64,000 nt of DNA from Asterias amurensis (taxonomy: Eukaryota > Echinodermata > Asteroidea > Forcipulatida > Asteriidae). A program made the position numbers and the translations under genes. Shown here one piece after another: positions 1-11,226 of this stretch (position 1 is its first letter; every line of letters begins with the position of its first letter). The notes under the pieces are model-generated. The model saw nothing but the letters and a program-made list of their open reading frames with translations. It did no database searches and was not told the DNA's origin. The stretch spans positions 19,020,501 through 19,084,500 of the forward strand of contig NC_092660.1 in the NCBI RefSeq assembly GCF_032118995.1. The letters are read 5' to 3'.

Positions 1-1
1 A

Positions 2-1726
2 TGGGGTGAGACCACTTATCAAACCGTAAATGGACGATTCATCTTCGTTACATCGGTAGGTGTGAATACTCAAACAGTTGTTCAAGACTTTACCATCACC
101 AATGTGCAGAGGGCCGATACTAATGAATATGTGTGTAGAGTCAATTACCAAATAGCCACCGGAGGCAGCACCATCGTAGCCTCATCCAGTGTAACACTTT
201 CAGTGTTATACTTCCCCAATGCGTCCTTCCCTATGTGCTCTCCTGCTGGACCCATTACAGTAGACGCTGGGACAGAGTTAGATAAGAGTTGTTCATCTGA
301 GAGCAGTCACGGAACAGTCACAATGACGATCAATCCCACTATACAGACTTCTAGATACACCAACTGGATATCAGTAATCAACGATGATAGCGATACAGTC
401 TCCAGGACATTAGAATTGACAGTGGATGATGCTGACAATGGTGTTGCATTCGATTGCTTCATATCATCAATGTACTTCGATGGTATGCAACGTACATGTC
501 ACATCGGACCAATTACAGTGAGGAACACCTTGACAATACCCATGACAGAACCCACAACAGCATCTACGTCAACACCATCTACAGCAGGATCAGCGAGACC
601 ATCGACTGGAAATCCTACTCCATCTACAGAGAACGAGGTTACTTCAACCTACTCCTCTGCATCTACTCAATCTACGTCCACGCCTTCGTCCAGTCCTGCC
701 GCCATTGCCGGAGCAGTCGCCGGGGGAGTCGCTGTATTTATTCTCCTCGTAATCCTGATCCTTATTTGCTGCAAACGATGCTCCGGCAACTCGGATCCCA
801 AATCGGAACAGTTCAATGAAGACATCAACCAAACAAATACTGACTTGACACTAGATAGACTTGAGCAGTCTCAGGTCAGTTTTAACGAGTATGGAGATCT
901 TGACTCAATACAGTATGGATTACAGGATAATATCATATATGTCCCATCCCGGAGCCCAATATCCGGACCAGGTGAGTCTTACGCTGGCACTTTGGCGGTA
1001 CAAACAGCTGAGACGATTGATCCAAGTCTAATTTATGCAAAACCAATCCGTACCAAAACTCAAAAGACTGAACGTGAATTGAAGAAGCAACAGTCAGACC
1101 CCAACGATAACCCTACAACTGATCAGAGTTACAACAATCCTGCATTTGATTCTAATGTCTCTGGTGGAACAACAGCGCCCTATTGGGACGACTCACCCAC
1201 TCCCACACCGGCGGCATCGGTTAGACCAACTCGACCTAGTAAACCCACACCCTATAATCCCGACCCGTCACAGCGTAACCCATTGGGTACCCGTAATGAC
1301 AATCCTGTGATTGAGTCAAGTGTCTCTGATGGAACAACATCGCCCTCTGGAGTCGACTTATTCACATCCACCAAACCGATTGCATTAGTCAGACCAACTC
1401 GACCTAGTAAGCCCAGACCCTATAAGCCCAAGCCAGCAGAGCGTACGAGTGACACCCCGAGTACCCACAACGACCGGATGCCACCCTCTCCCCCACCCCT
1501 AACAAGCGTCAATGACGGTGCCCCTAGCCTGGAAAACACCGACGATTCTCCTTATGCCCAAGACTCCGTACCCATGAGACAGCAGAGTAGTCATGGCAAC
1601 CCAGCATCTGAGGATCACATTGTCTATGCTGATTTGGATTTGCAATCAGACGAGATTCAAGATGGCGGACACCACCCTCAACCAGCATCTGAAGCAGTGC
1701 TGTACTCGAGTGTAATGATGAACTAA
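2..1726 (+). CDS. R1: Ig-domain membrane receptor, type B ITIM tail (5' end outside window)
   Basis: The frame is open from base 2 to a TAA stop at 1724-1726. It begins inside a V-type Ig domain (W-G-E at bases 2-10) and includes the D-x-x-x-Y-x-C motif (DTNEYVC) near base 115. A second Ig-like domain follows, then a Ser/Thr/Pro stalk (about bases 540-695) and a transmembrane helix (about 701-772, AIAGAVAGG then a Val/Ile/Leu run) ending in CCKRC. The roughly 315-residue tail is proline-rich, has two PTRPSKP-type PxxP stretches and ends in two ITIM-consensus sites, IVYADL and VLYSSV, 26 residues apart. The family role is inferred: cell-surface receptor whose phosphorylated ITIMs would recruit SH2 phosphatases of the SHP type. 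The tail is almost identical to that of R7. The signal peptide and first part of the V domain lie before the window. AATAAA follows at 1850. Confidence 0.88.
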   Translation, partial: WGETTYQTVNGRFIFVTSVGVNTQTVVQDFTITNVQRADTNEYVCRVNYQIATGGSTIVASSSVTLSVLYFPNASFPMCSPAGPITVDAGTELDKSCSSESSHGTVTMTINPTIQTSRYTNWISVINDDSDTVSRTLELTVDDADNGVAFDCFISSMYFDGMQRTCHIGPITVRNTLTIPMTEPTTASTSTPSTAGSARPSTGNPTPSTENEVTSTYSSASTQSTSTPSSSPAAIAGAVAGGVAVFILLVILILICCKRCSGNSDPKSEQFNEDINQTNTDLTLDRLEQSQVSFNEYGDLDSIQYGLQDNIIYVPSRSPISGPGESYAGTLAVQTAETIDPSLIYAKPIRTKTQKTERELKKQQSDPNDNPTTDQSYNNPAFDSNVSGGTTAPYWDDSPTPTPAASVRPTRPSKPTPYNPDPSQRNPLGTRNDNPVIESSVSDGTTSPSGVDLFTSTKPIALVRPTRPSKPRPYKPKPAERTSDTPSTHNDRMPPSPPPLTSVNDGAPSLENTDDSPYAQDSVPMRQQSSHGNPASEDHIVYADLDLQSDEIQDGGHHPQPASEAVLYSSVMMN

Positions 1727-1786
1727 CATTGATGTTTTTGATAGGTATCATAGGATGAGAAAGACGCTGCCCTTCTCCTTGTCACC

Positions 1787-2031
1787 TGGGCCCAATTTCA
1801 TAGAGCTGCTAAGAACAACAAAATTGCTTAGCATGAAATTTCTTCCTTGAATAAAACAGGACTACCAACCAAGTTTCTACCTGTTGCATATTGCTTGTTA
1901 CTGGTATTCAGCTGTTGTTTGCTTATCCTGAAAATCACATGGAAATTTGGTTGGTAATCCTGTTTGTATCAAGGAAGAAATGTCATGCTTAGCAAATGTT
2001 TGTGCTCAGCAACTCTATATGAAATTGGGTT
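1787..2031. repeat. Foldback element, TGGGCCCAATTTCATAGAGC family, copy 1
   Basis: A short inverted-repeat element begins TGGGCCCAATTTCATAGAGC and ends in the reverse complement (ATGAAATTGGGTTC). Copies lie near 27,391, 33,107, 45,555 and 55,993. Because the copy after R7 sits at the same distance from the stop codon, this one was duplicated along with the receptor block. It probably lies in the R1 3' UTR. Confidence 0.7.
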
Positions 2032-3097
2032 CGGTATTCTCTCCCAATCTAATCTACGTACCTTCTCCTAAAATGCTTATCAGCTCTTATTTATCCCTTG
2101 ATTAATCTTCAAATAATTTTGTTCTACAATTTGAATTGGCCTCATTGCTTTTTAAATGAACAATTAAGCATCAATTTTAGAAACTTGAGTTTTCAACTGT
2201 TAAATTTAGACATCTTTTTTAGAGCTATTATTTTGTAAACGAGCTATTATACGACCACGGTCTTGAGATCCTATCCGTTAGCCAAGACATTTTCTTGTAC
2301 AAACTTTATAAATAAGGACAAATTTTCACATTAAACATGAATTTGATTTTATATTGTACCGATAACCAAAAACATAAACTTGTTGTTCTTTTGATAAAAC
2401 CTTGCCTTGCTGAAAAAAGGGAACCACAACAAAAACTGCAACCTAACACAATAAAATTAAACCTATTCACAACTAAATTGTACACATTTTTAATACGCTT
2501 CTTGGGTTAAAAATAATAAATCTCAGAAGCGTCACAAGTTGTCACGAACTATACAAACATAACTGCATGGGCTTTTATTTCTCAAAATCAAGCGGTTTGT
2601 ATCCCCCTTAACGTGCACTCAGTACCACACCCTTTGCCACACCCATTGCCACACCCACACTTCCATACCATCGCCGAAGGGTGTTCGTCCATGTCCTTCA
2701 AGTTTTCCCTCCACTATATCTGCCTAAATTTCAAAACAGTGTCGTGGTTGGAAACTTTGCTATTTTGTAATCACAACAATTTCATACATTTTGGATTATT
2801 TCACTTGAATGAAATTGTTTTGTCTGTGGGTTTTAAGGTTTTAAGATTTTGAAAAATGTGTACACTTTGCTAATATAACCGCATCTAATACAGAAAAAAA
2901 CTATAACAAACAAAATGTACGTTTACGATTAAAAGGCGTGTACAAACACTTTGTGTGAATTGATTGCAAATGTATCCTTAAGTATTCAGAAGATAATTAA
3001 TATCCAAAAAAGTTACATGTCAAAGTTATGTTTTATGATTGATATATTTTTACATTAACGCTAAAATGAAGTCGGTGTGATCGGTGTTTGCTAAGAT

Positions 3098-3225
3098 TAA
3101 AGGGACCGTGTCGTCATGACTAATGATACGGAGTAGGGAAGGCGCACCTGCAGTAACTGGTTGATAGATCATAGTTCCATGTACAGCAATGGCCTGCTTT
3201 GACCATGACGACACAGCCCCTTTAA
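3098..3225. repeat. 130-bp foldback element, TTAAAGGGaCTGTGTCGTC family, copy 1
   Basis: The left end is TTAAAGGGACCGTGTCGTCA and the right end is its reverse complement (GACGACACAGCCCCTTTAA). Related copies occur at 12,666, 19,245, 22,721 and 28,632, always at a similar place in the receptor unit, so most were spread by block duplication rather than by independent insertion. Confidence 0.7.
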
Positions 3226-3486
3226 TCTATTTTCACGTCACACTTTTAGGTTTTGATAAAAAAATTAAAAAGTCAGAAAAAAATGAATAATATTTTTGTA
3301 CTCAGATTGCATCAACAGTGTAAGAACCTGCTCGACATTATGTTTTTTTTTTAGTGAATATTCATTTGGAATTAGGATAAATGATTATGTCTGAACCTGC
3401 TTCTGATCAATATGTTACTTAATAAATAAATTACTTAAAAAAATCATTTCAGATTAAAAATAACAACAAGATTTTGATTAAGATAA

Positions 3487-3650
3487 ATGTATTAATTTTT
3501 GGTTTTTACCCATATACACCGATGTGTGTAGCACTGTATACTCAGTACTTACCCGAGTCCTATGAAAAAAATCACAGGCATTTTTACTCGGGTGGGATTC
3601 GAACCCACGACCTTTGCATTTCCAGAGCAGTGTCATACCAACAAGATAAA
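3487..3650 (-). mobile_element. tRNA-derived SINE, copy 1 (truncated)
   Basis: On the minus strand a tRNA-like head carries a B-box-like GGTTCGAATCCCACC. It is followed by a body with a TATACAGTGC stretch and a tail near CATCGGTGTATATGGG. Better copies lie at 15,983, 24,674, 46,232 and 55,514. This copy lacks the A-box half. Confidence 0.65.
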
Positions 3651-3839
3651 TGTAATTGGAAAACATGAATATGTGCGTATACCTGCTTGATATTAATAAA
3701 TTTTGCATTTTGAAAATTTTGTATGTTAAAATTCTGCTATAGAATTATTGTATAATTAATTTTGTTTTATATTAGAATACAATCGAGGACTTGTATGAGC
3801 TAGAATAGAAAAGACTCTGACAAAATACTGAACCATTTT

Positions 3840-4255
3840 TTAACAGACTTTTAGATGTTGGTTGAGGACAATGAACGGCACTTGATCAAGTTTTTTCATT
3901 CTGTATTTAAAAGGATTAATAATCAGGATTTGTGACCCTGTTGACACCGTTGGTGGCGTGTTTGTGATTTATTGATGGGATACATCTATACCCTGAACTG
4001 AACTATCTGACATTTTCCAAACTAGTTTGGTGCTACCCTGATCAATCTAAGACGTCACAATCCTCGTTCAAATATGGGTCACACTCTGGGAGAGCGCTCA
4101 GTGAAAATTTGAATAAATTCTTTAACAAGCAATATCTCACCTACCTGTAATTCTTAAAGCAACTAAAAGGACTGTAAAAGAGAAACATTTGTAAAACCAA
4201 TATTTGATTTAATTCTCCAATTTCGAACAATCCTCCTAGTTATATAATGATATAT
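3840..4255 (+). promoter_or_regulatory. Orphan receptor promoter block without a gene
   Basis: This stretch matches the distal 5' flanks of R6, R8 and R9 in order: the GGCACCGTTGG-type motif near 3945, a CRE-like GACGTCAC near 4052, the GAGAGCGCTCAGTGA motif near 4090 and the GGACTGTAAAAG block near 4170. The homology stops at about 4255, before the TATA-like box and start codon, where an unrelated dispersed repeat begins. It is read as the scar of a deleted plus-strand receptor. Confidence 0.55.
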
Positions 4256-4261
4256 ATGCAT

Positions 4262-4560
4262 ATCCAGCATATTATTCTGAGGCTGGATTTGTTGACCGTC
4301 CTGTTGTATTTCTCTCAGTAACAGCTTTGTGTACAACACTCCCATAGGCTGCAATAGGAGACTTTTGGGACGCTTGGTGGCAGCAGACTTACCAGGTAAA
4401 TTTCATTGTTCTCGGTAATCTGCGCGTGCTCAGAACTACGTAAACAATGAAAATTTACCTGGTAAGTCCTGCCACCTAGCGCCTCAAAGTCTCCCATTGA
4501 GGGAGTCTTTAGAGTATGAAGACCTTCTCTGAAGACGGTTGGAACTCAGCCCTAAACGAC
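4262..4560. repeat. Dispersed repeat (also at 38,120-38,270) interrupted by a foldback element
   Basis: The outer sequence (CCGTCCTGTTGTATTTCTCT and CTGAAGACGGTTGGAA) matches about 38,120-38,270. Inside it, 4357-4494 is an inverted repeat with arms of about 55 bp (GGAGACTTTTGGGACGC on the left, its reverse complement on the right). The 38-kb copy serves as an approximate empty site, so the foldback insertion is younger than the outer repeat. Confidence 0.65.
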
Positions 4561-5637
4561 TCACAAGACTCCCCACTTTACTCGGACTCGGTCTCGAGGA
4601 TTGAGGTCTCGAATACAAGACTTGTGTACGAGGCTATAGGTCATTTGCTTGTCACAATAAACTTGTTTGCGTCATTTATTGCAGGGGATTCCCTTCTTGT
4701 TGTACATAGGCGACGCGGTGTTTACATGCTGACAAGTTATGACTACAGCTGAACATGTTTCTATACTGTTTTTGTATGTGTTCGGGAACACCCGAACACT
4801 TATTGTTAGGTGTTCAGACTTCAGCCGAACACTTTGTTTTTGTTCGAGTTTTCTTTTTTAGATGTTCGACCAGCAGGCGATGCGTGTTGGGCAATGACGC
4901 CGTTATTTTCCTGATCGAGAGATGGACGTTTAAGATACCACGTGGTTATATCAATCAGTCGTCATTTATTTATTCAAGCCAGTTCATACATATTCATACA
5001 TCTGATTACAAGAGAACAAACATTTAAAAATGCAAATTTAATCATATCAAGCAAGTTCATACTAAATAATTATTTCCGATTACAAATTTTTTCATGACTC
5101 AAAATCCTGCTGGTTTTTTCTATTCTAAAAACGATGTTAGCATAGAAGCAGGTTCATACATAATCATATATTCTTATTCCAAATGAATATTCACTTAAAA
5201 TATATAACAGCGAGCAGGTTCTAATTGATGTAATCTGAGAACGAAGGAATTTTTTTTTCTATTTGAGCATATTCTTAATAATTTGTGACGCTTTCGCAAT
5301 AGTTGTTTTATCCAAGAATCGTGTTTTATAAAGAGCTTCAATTATAACGTGTCACGCTGCAGTTTTTCTGTGGTTATTGTTTGAAAGCAATATAAAAATT
5401 GGATTGATATGAAAAGTATTTTTAAATTGTGTTGAAGAAATTTTATGGCAAAATATTAATTAGTCAACGATATTTTTTATAGAGTCTCATGTATGTGGTA
5501 CAAGATTAACCCAATTAAAAAATAATATATCTGCAATAGTTAAACACCCTCAATCACTCCATTGATTCGAGTAATTTCGTCTGTCTAGAATCTTGCATCT
5601 TCTACACCATTATGTTGTGCAGGTATATCATGGATGT
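4561..5637. other. 3' flank of R2 (reverse orientation), no gene seen
   Basis: At 4960-5240 there are reversed copies of the roughly 75-bp minisatellite (AGCAGGTTCATACATATTCA). From 5240 to 5640 the sequence is the reverse complement of the 3' flank of R5 (for example ATCCAAGAATCGTG near 5311 versus CACGATTCTTGGAT near 18,419). This flank places R2 in the same duplicated unit as R5. Confidence 0.55.
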
Positions 5638-6935
5638 CTAATTGTTAATGTTCTGATACTGCTTCTCAGCTGAACTCTGTGGCACTCTGACCGCTTCATA
5701 GCTGGTGTTGGTGCTGCCCTCTGGACGAGCGTAGTCATACTCTGGGCTGCCATTCTCTACTTCAACTGGTTGGTAGTAGGTATCTTGTGTTGGAATTGTC
5801 TCTTCGGTCGTAGTGGGTTCCATGTAGACGCGATTCCTGTCCTCCTCCGTTGGCTGCAGCTCCATGTAGGGATCAGGTGGGTGACGCGAGGTTCTTTCTC
5901 AGAGGTGAGTCTTTTTATCAGACGTTTCTGTCTGACGTCACGAAGGATGAGAATGATGATAATGACAAAGAATGTCACAGCGAGGACTAAGACAACAATG
6001 AAAGCTACAATCCATGGAGTTGAAGATGGGGCTGGATCAGACGAGCCTGGGCTAGACAAAGTTGAAGAGGTTGAAGTAGCCTCGTTCTCTGCGATTGGAG
6101 TAGGATTTCCAAACGATGATCTCGTTGATCCTGCTGTAGATGATATTGACGTGGATGATGTTGTGGGTTCTGTCGTGGGTACTGTCACAGTGTTCCTCAA
6201 TGTAATTGGTCCGATTTGACATGCACCATGCATACCAGCGAAATACATTGATGATATGAGGCATTCGAATACAACACCATTATCAGCATCATCCACTGTC
6301 AAATCTAATGTCCTTAAGACTGTATCGTTATCATCGTTGATTACTGATGCCCAGTTGGTGTATCTAGAAGTCTCTATAGTGGGATTGATCGTCATTGTGA
6401 CTGTTACGTGACTGCTCTCAGATGAACATCTCATATCTAACACTGTCCCAGCGTCTACTGTAATGGGTCCAGCAGGAGAGCACATAGGGAAGGACGCACT
6501 GGGGAAGTATAACACTGAAAGTGTTACACTGGATGTGGCTACGATGGTGTGGCCTCCACCCTGTATTGGGTCATTGACGTTACACACATATTCATCAGTA
6601 TCGGCCCTCTGCACATTGGTGATGGTAAAGTCTTGAACAACTGTTTGAGTATTCACACCCGATGTAACGAAGATGAATCGCCCATTCACGTTTTGATAAG
6701 TGGTCTCACCCCATCTCAGGGTAAACTGAGTTCTCCACTCCACGATATGATGCGACTCGAGGTTTGTAGCGGTACACCTCATATCAACCTGCCCGCCCTC
6801 CTTACGATCAGCCTCTGGTGTTAAGATCTCTGCATACACTGTTGGTTGAGCAGTGACAACCATCAGGAATCCGCCTGCATCAAGTGAACACCAAACACAC
6901 ACCAGCAAAACATACATCGAGCTCCTTCCATCCAT
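5638..6935 (-). CDS. R2: type A Ig receptor with a tail frameshift
   Basis: The minus-strand start is MDGRSSMYVLL at 6935. The signal peptide, V-type Ig domain, second Ig-like domain, stalk and transmembrane helix all read normally. Just after the membrane (around 5877-5881) one T is missing from the CAGGTTGGG seen in the R3 copy, so CAGGTGGG shifts the frame. As written, the protein is 392 residues and ends at 5757 in 40 unrelated residues. The proper type A tail (YMEL, YMEP, YYQP, YARP, TSYEAV, YQNI) remains open in the other frame down to a TAG at 5638. Either this is a recent pseudogene or tail-altered allele, or it is a one-base assembly error. The V domain is also shorter than in siblings after its core Trp (RTQFTLRW). 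The gene converges on R1. Confidence 0.85.
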
Positions 6936-7440
6936 CGTGTTGAATCTGAGTTTAAGTTGCTATTAAATCATTCATGGAGAAGACGGATAAAGGATGGAAA
7001 TGCATGAAGTTGAATGGTCCCACGTTCACACACAGCTCAATGTAATAGGGATTTAATGTAAGTTATGTATTAATTTTAACGATGAATTCGACTTGGTTAG
7101 TACTTCCTCTTGCTATAACTACGCGCCAATAAACCTCAACAATAACACAATTCATGAATTTAATTTTATCCAGACATGTTTGACAAAGAGAATTATAACG
7201 TCACAGTTCAACCGATTCTAGAACAGTTGTTTGAGAACAACCATACCGCAACTTACCCGAATCATGAATACTGTACTACGTCACTACCACAAACCGACTG
7301 ATTGCAACATTTGAAAGTTCCACCAAGGTCTAATTGTGGAAAGAAACAAACGAAGAGACAGAAACACAGTAAGACTATACTTTAGAAGAGTTTCATTGAA
7401 AAGGGATAAGAATATAACGTCACTGTTTAATTTTCATGAA
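6936..7440 (-). promoter_or_regulatory. 5' flank and promoter of R2
   Basis: The 5' flank is conserved with R5 and R7. It includes an ATTTAATAGCAACTTA-like leader close to the ATG and a CTCAATGTAATAG block (plus-strand reading) near 7030. A TATA-like GTTATAGC appears on the minus strand near 7110. A long block around the CCGACTGATTGCAAC motif near 7295 is shared with R5 and R7. The transcription start is not determinable from sequence alone. Confidence 0.5.
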
Positions 7441-8337
7441 ACTTGTACCTATATGCAGATTAGAACTAGGTAGGGTTCGACACTAGAAGGCAGAACGGTT
7501 TACATATTCTCTTTCATTTCGGTCGTTGACAATGTGCAACTTGAGTTTTGCAACAATATGAATTTTGGTTTTATAACTGTATACACCAATTTATACTCAG
7601 TAATTTTCTGGGTACTTTGTTTTGTTTCTTTCTATTTGTAAATACTGAATTGACAGTGCTTACACAAATCGGTGTATAAGTTTAAAACCAAAATTAATAA
7701 CAACAATTAAAGAGATATTAAATATGGACAGCATGAAAAAGTAAATTTAATTTCGATCATTGCTTCGCCATTGAGTCACTTCGACTAAGTTATGAGACTA
7801 TTTCCTTATCGTGGTTTGCTGCTGGTGCCAAATGCCACAACTCTGAAATTTCCTAGCAGTGTTATGGTATGGTACACATCGTAACAATGACATAGCGGCA
7901 GACTGCGCCCTCTATCCGATATCCATGTGTATTGTGATCATTGTGTTCGTTTTGAACCACAGCTAAATTAATAACGCCCATAGTATATGGATGGAGTGGT
8001 AGGGTATAGCCACTAATATACTTCATTGAGCTTCCTTACAAATAAGGGCCGTAGACATTTTTAATTCAAAACTCAACAGAGAAGTGGTTTTTTTTAAGCT
8101 TGAAATGCATTTTAATTATGAAGTCACACAGCATTATGTACAATTATTAATTTGCAATAGTGATGTAACAGCTAACCAAACATAAGTATCGTTGATGCTG
8201 AAAGGTTTAGTCAAATAGCATCTAAATGAAAAGTAACGGGTCAGAAGATAAATTTGAAACTTTATCTAGGGATTTTTTACATCGAGTTTGATTATAAAAA
8301 ATATAGTGAGTTGTGAATGATCTGTATTGTTGGATGG
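7441..8337. other. Intergenic, no gene seen
   Basis: It contains a degraded SINE-tail inverted pair (about 7550-7700, TTTTGGTTTTATAACTG and its reverse complement). A block near 7890-7975 (CAGACTGCGCCCTCTATCC) is the reverse complement of about 24,290-24,370 upstream of R7. No open frame here resembles a protein family I know. Confidence 0.4.
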
Positions 8338-9623
8338 AGTTTGAACTGAGCCCAATTTGTTTTATTTCGCTGTGCAATGACACAAAACCTTTACATTTAT
8401 TTCTTGGCTTTTGAGATGTCGTTGTTGAATTCGCAAAAAAAAAGATTTTCGTTTTGGTTAAAGTCGTTATTTGAAACAAACATAATATTTACAGTTAGTG
8501 TGAGGACGTACCATCACATGTTGTTATCCTTAAACGTGTTCGTATACCATCACCATAGGTTACTTGTAGTTTTAACTGCAAGTATTAATAAATGACTTAT
8601 TTACATAAATTATACACAATTTTGTTAACGGTGTAAACTTTAGTCCTCCAACACTTATTATTCATACTTCTTTGCCAGTGTGGGTTTTAACTGCTCCAGT
8701 AAAAAAAAAATTGTATTCAGCCTAGAATGTATTTGTATTAAAAGATTGTTATCAAAACGCAGCTCTGACCAAAGTTAGAAACTGCAATGCATGGTCCGCG
8801 TGCTTGTCTAATACTAGTACCGTCACTCGTACACAGTTAAATTTAAAGAAGTTTTCTTGATTTGGTTGAGTGGTATAAAGTCTCTTGAAATCCACTGAGA
8901 ACAATGCAAATGGCTGTCCTTAAAAAATGGATGATGTAATTGACGTTATATTGTAGATATTTGGAGGTGTTGTTATCAAAGTATTCTGTGTATATGTATG
9001 AGTTTGAACTGAGCCCAATTTGTTTTATTCCGCTGGGCAATGACACAAAACCTTTACAATTTAATTAATGGCTTTTGAGATGTCGTTGTTGCGTCATTGA
9101 ATTCGCATAAAAAAAGGAACTTCGTTTTGGTTAACGTCGATATTTGAAACAAAAATAGTATTTACAATTGATGTGAGGACCTACCATCACATTTTGTTAT
9201 CATTAAACGCGTTCGTATACCATCACCATAGGCTACTTGCAGTTTGAACTGCTAAGTATTAATATTTACATATTATACACAATTTTGTTAACGGTGTAAA
9301 CTTACGTCCTCCGACACTTATTATTTATACTCCTTAGCCAGTGTGAGTTTTAACTGCTCCAGTAAAAATATCGAATTCATCCTAAAATTTAATTGTATGA
9401 AAAGATTGTTATCAAAACGCAGCTCCAACCAAAGCTAGAAACTGCAATGCATGGTCCGCGTTCTTGCCTAATACTAGTACCGTCGCTCGCAAGTTTTCTC
9501 GATTTGGTTGACTGGTATATGTCTCTTGAAATCCACTGAGAAGTGACTGCCCTTAAAAATGGATGATGTAATTGACGTTTCTATTGTATATTGGAAGTAT
9601 TTTGTTCAAAGTATTCTGTGTAT
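8338..9623. repeat. Direct tandem duplication of a roughly 660-bp 3'-flank unit
   Basis: The unit starting GAGTTTGAACTGAGCCCAAT at 8338 starts again at 8999-9000. Both copies run through GAATTCGCA, the ACGGTGTAAACTT block and AATGCATGGTCCGCG to TATTCTGTGTATA (about 8995 and 9623). The copies differ by scattered substitutions and small indels, so the duplication is not brand new. A related single reversed unit lies behind R9 (about 36,060-36,650). Confidence 0.75.
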
Positions 9624-9942
9624 AATCCGCACTCCATTGAGAGAGTGTCGCCTCGAATACTGCCACTATACCATTACAATGTATCCTGCATAAACTGGGG
9701 ATTCAAAGTTGACACCAAGCGTGTTGTCTTATGTAGATTCCCGAATAGAGAATCAAAGTAATCACAATAGGAGGTTAACACCAATTTAAATGTTTTCGCA
9801 GGAATTAGTGTTATTTAAACACCACATTGTGTATATATTCCTTTTTGTTTGTTTGTATCTTAATGTGACAACACCCATGGTGTAAATTTTAACACCCAGT
9901 TTTGCAATGTTTATGGTACTCATGTGTCTAATTGTTAATGTT

Positions 9943-11226
9943 CTAATACTGCTTCTCAGCTGAACTCGGTGGCACTCTGACCACTTCATAGCTGGTGTTG
10001 GTGCTGCCCTCTGGACGAGCGAAGTCATACTCTGGGCTGCCATTCTCTACTTCAACTGGTACTTGGTAGTACGTATGTTGTGCGGGATTTGTCTCTTGAG
10101 TCTCCGTGTAGACGCGATTCCTGTCCTCCGTTGGCTGCAGCTCCATGTTGGGATCAGGTTGGGTGACTCGAGGTTTTTTCTCAGAGGTGGGTCTTTTTAT
10201 CAGACGTTTCTTTCTGACGTCACGAAGGATGAGAATGATGATTATGACAAAGAATGTAACAGCGAGGATTAAGACAACAATGAAAGGTACAATCCATGGA
10301 GTTGAAGATGGGGCTGCACCAGAGCTTGGGCTAGACACTGTTGAAGAGGTTGAAGTAACCTCGTTCCCCGTAGTTGGTGTAGGATTTCCAATCGATGGTG
10401 TCGTTGATCCTGTTGTTGATGATGTTGACGTGGATGATGTTGTGGGTTCTGTCATGGGTATTGTCACGGTGTTCCTCACTGTAATTGGGCCGATGTGACA
10501 TGTTCGTTGCATACCAGCGAAATACATTGATGATATGAAGCATTCGAATGCAACACCATTATCAGCATCATCCACTGTCAAATCTAATGTCCTTAAGACT
10601 GTATCGCTATCATCGTTGATTACTGATGTCCAGTTGGTGTATCTAGAAGTCTGTATAGTGGGATTGATCGTTATTTTGACTGTTCCGTGACTGCTCTCAG
10701 ATGAACATCTCATATCTAACTCTGTCCAAGCGTCTACTGTAATGGGTCCAGCAGGAGAGCACATAGGGAAGGACGCATTGGGGAAGTATAACACTGAAAG
10801 TGTTACACTGGATGTGGCTACGATGGTGTTGCCTCCACCCTGTATTGGGTAATTGACATTACACACATATTCATCAGTATCGGCCCTCTGCACATTGGTG
10901 ATTGTAAAGTCTTGAACAACTGTTTGAGTAGCTGTATCTACCGATGTATCGAAGATGAACCGTCCATTGTTATTATTAAAGGTGGCTCCACCCCATCGCA
11001 GGGTCTCTATAGGGTCCTCAGTCCTCCACGCCACGATACGATCCGACCCGAGGTCTGTAGCGATACACCTCATATCAACCTGCCCGCCCTCCTTCCGATC
11101 GGCCTCTGGTGTTAAGATCTCTGCATACACAGTTAATTGAGCACTGACAACCATCAGGAATCCGCCTGCATCAAGTGAACACCAAACACACACCAAAAAA
11201 ACATACATCGAGATCCTTCCCTCCAT
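9943..11226 (-). CDS. R3: type A Ig receptor with eroded tyrosine tail and early stop
   Basis: Intact 427-residue frame: MEGRISMYVFL signal peptide, V-type Ig (C-54, W-67, DTDEYVC), second Ig-like domain, Thr/Ser stalk, transmembrane helix (IVPFIVVLILAV onward) and basic RKKRLIKR stop-transfer. The tail departs from its siblings at several signalling sites: the usual PYMEL is PNMEL, YTEP is YTET, YDYARP is YDFARP. The final codons are cut by a CAG-to-TAG change at 9943-9945, so the protein ends KQY and loses the QNINN that completes the YQNI motif. The ancestral stop is still visible at 9928. YQVP and TSYEVV remain. Expression is likely from the conserved 5' flank. It may be a membrane form with reduced signalling (inference). 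Confidence 0.88.
   Translation of the reverse strand: MEGRISMYVFLVCVWCSLDAGGFLMVVSAQLTVYAEILTPEADRKEGGQVDMRCIATDLGSDRIVAWRTEDPIETLRWGGATFNNNNGRFIFDTSVDTATQTVVQDFTITNVQRADTDEYVCNVNYPIQGGGNTIVATSSVTLSVLYFPNASFPMCSPAGPITVDAWTELDMRCSSESSHGTVKITINPTIQTSRYTNWTSVINDDSDTVLRTLDLTVDDADNGVAFECFISSMYFAGMQRTCHIGPITVRNTVTIPMTEPTTSSTSTSSTTGSTTPSIGNPTPTTGNEVTSTSSTVSSPSSGAAPSSTPWIVPFIVVLILAVTFFVIIIILILRDVRKKRLIKRPTSEKKPRVTQPDPNMELQPTEDRNRVYTETQETNPAQHTYYQVPVEVENGSPEYDFARPEGSTNTSYEVVRVPPSSAEKQY

Larger units (their letters stand above)
2032..3840. repeat. Duplicated 3' flank shared with R7 (about 27,623-29,170)
   Basis: AT-rich non-coding sequence aligns nearly continuously with the region behind R7. It includes a C-rich 12-mer tract at 2618-2670 (repeats of CCACACCCATTG) and a GTGGTTGGAAACTTTGC block. 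It also includes a 130-bp foldback element (3098-3225) and degenerate copies of a roughly 75-bp minisatellite. I see no gene here. Confidence 0.7.

Noticed and set aside
50-70. Possible splice donor TCG|GTAGGTG in R1 and the same site in R5 and R9
   Set aside because: The frame continues through it in every copy; siblings simply lack three bases here, so it is a codon indel within coding sequence.
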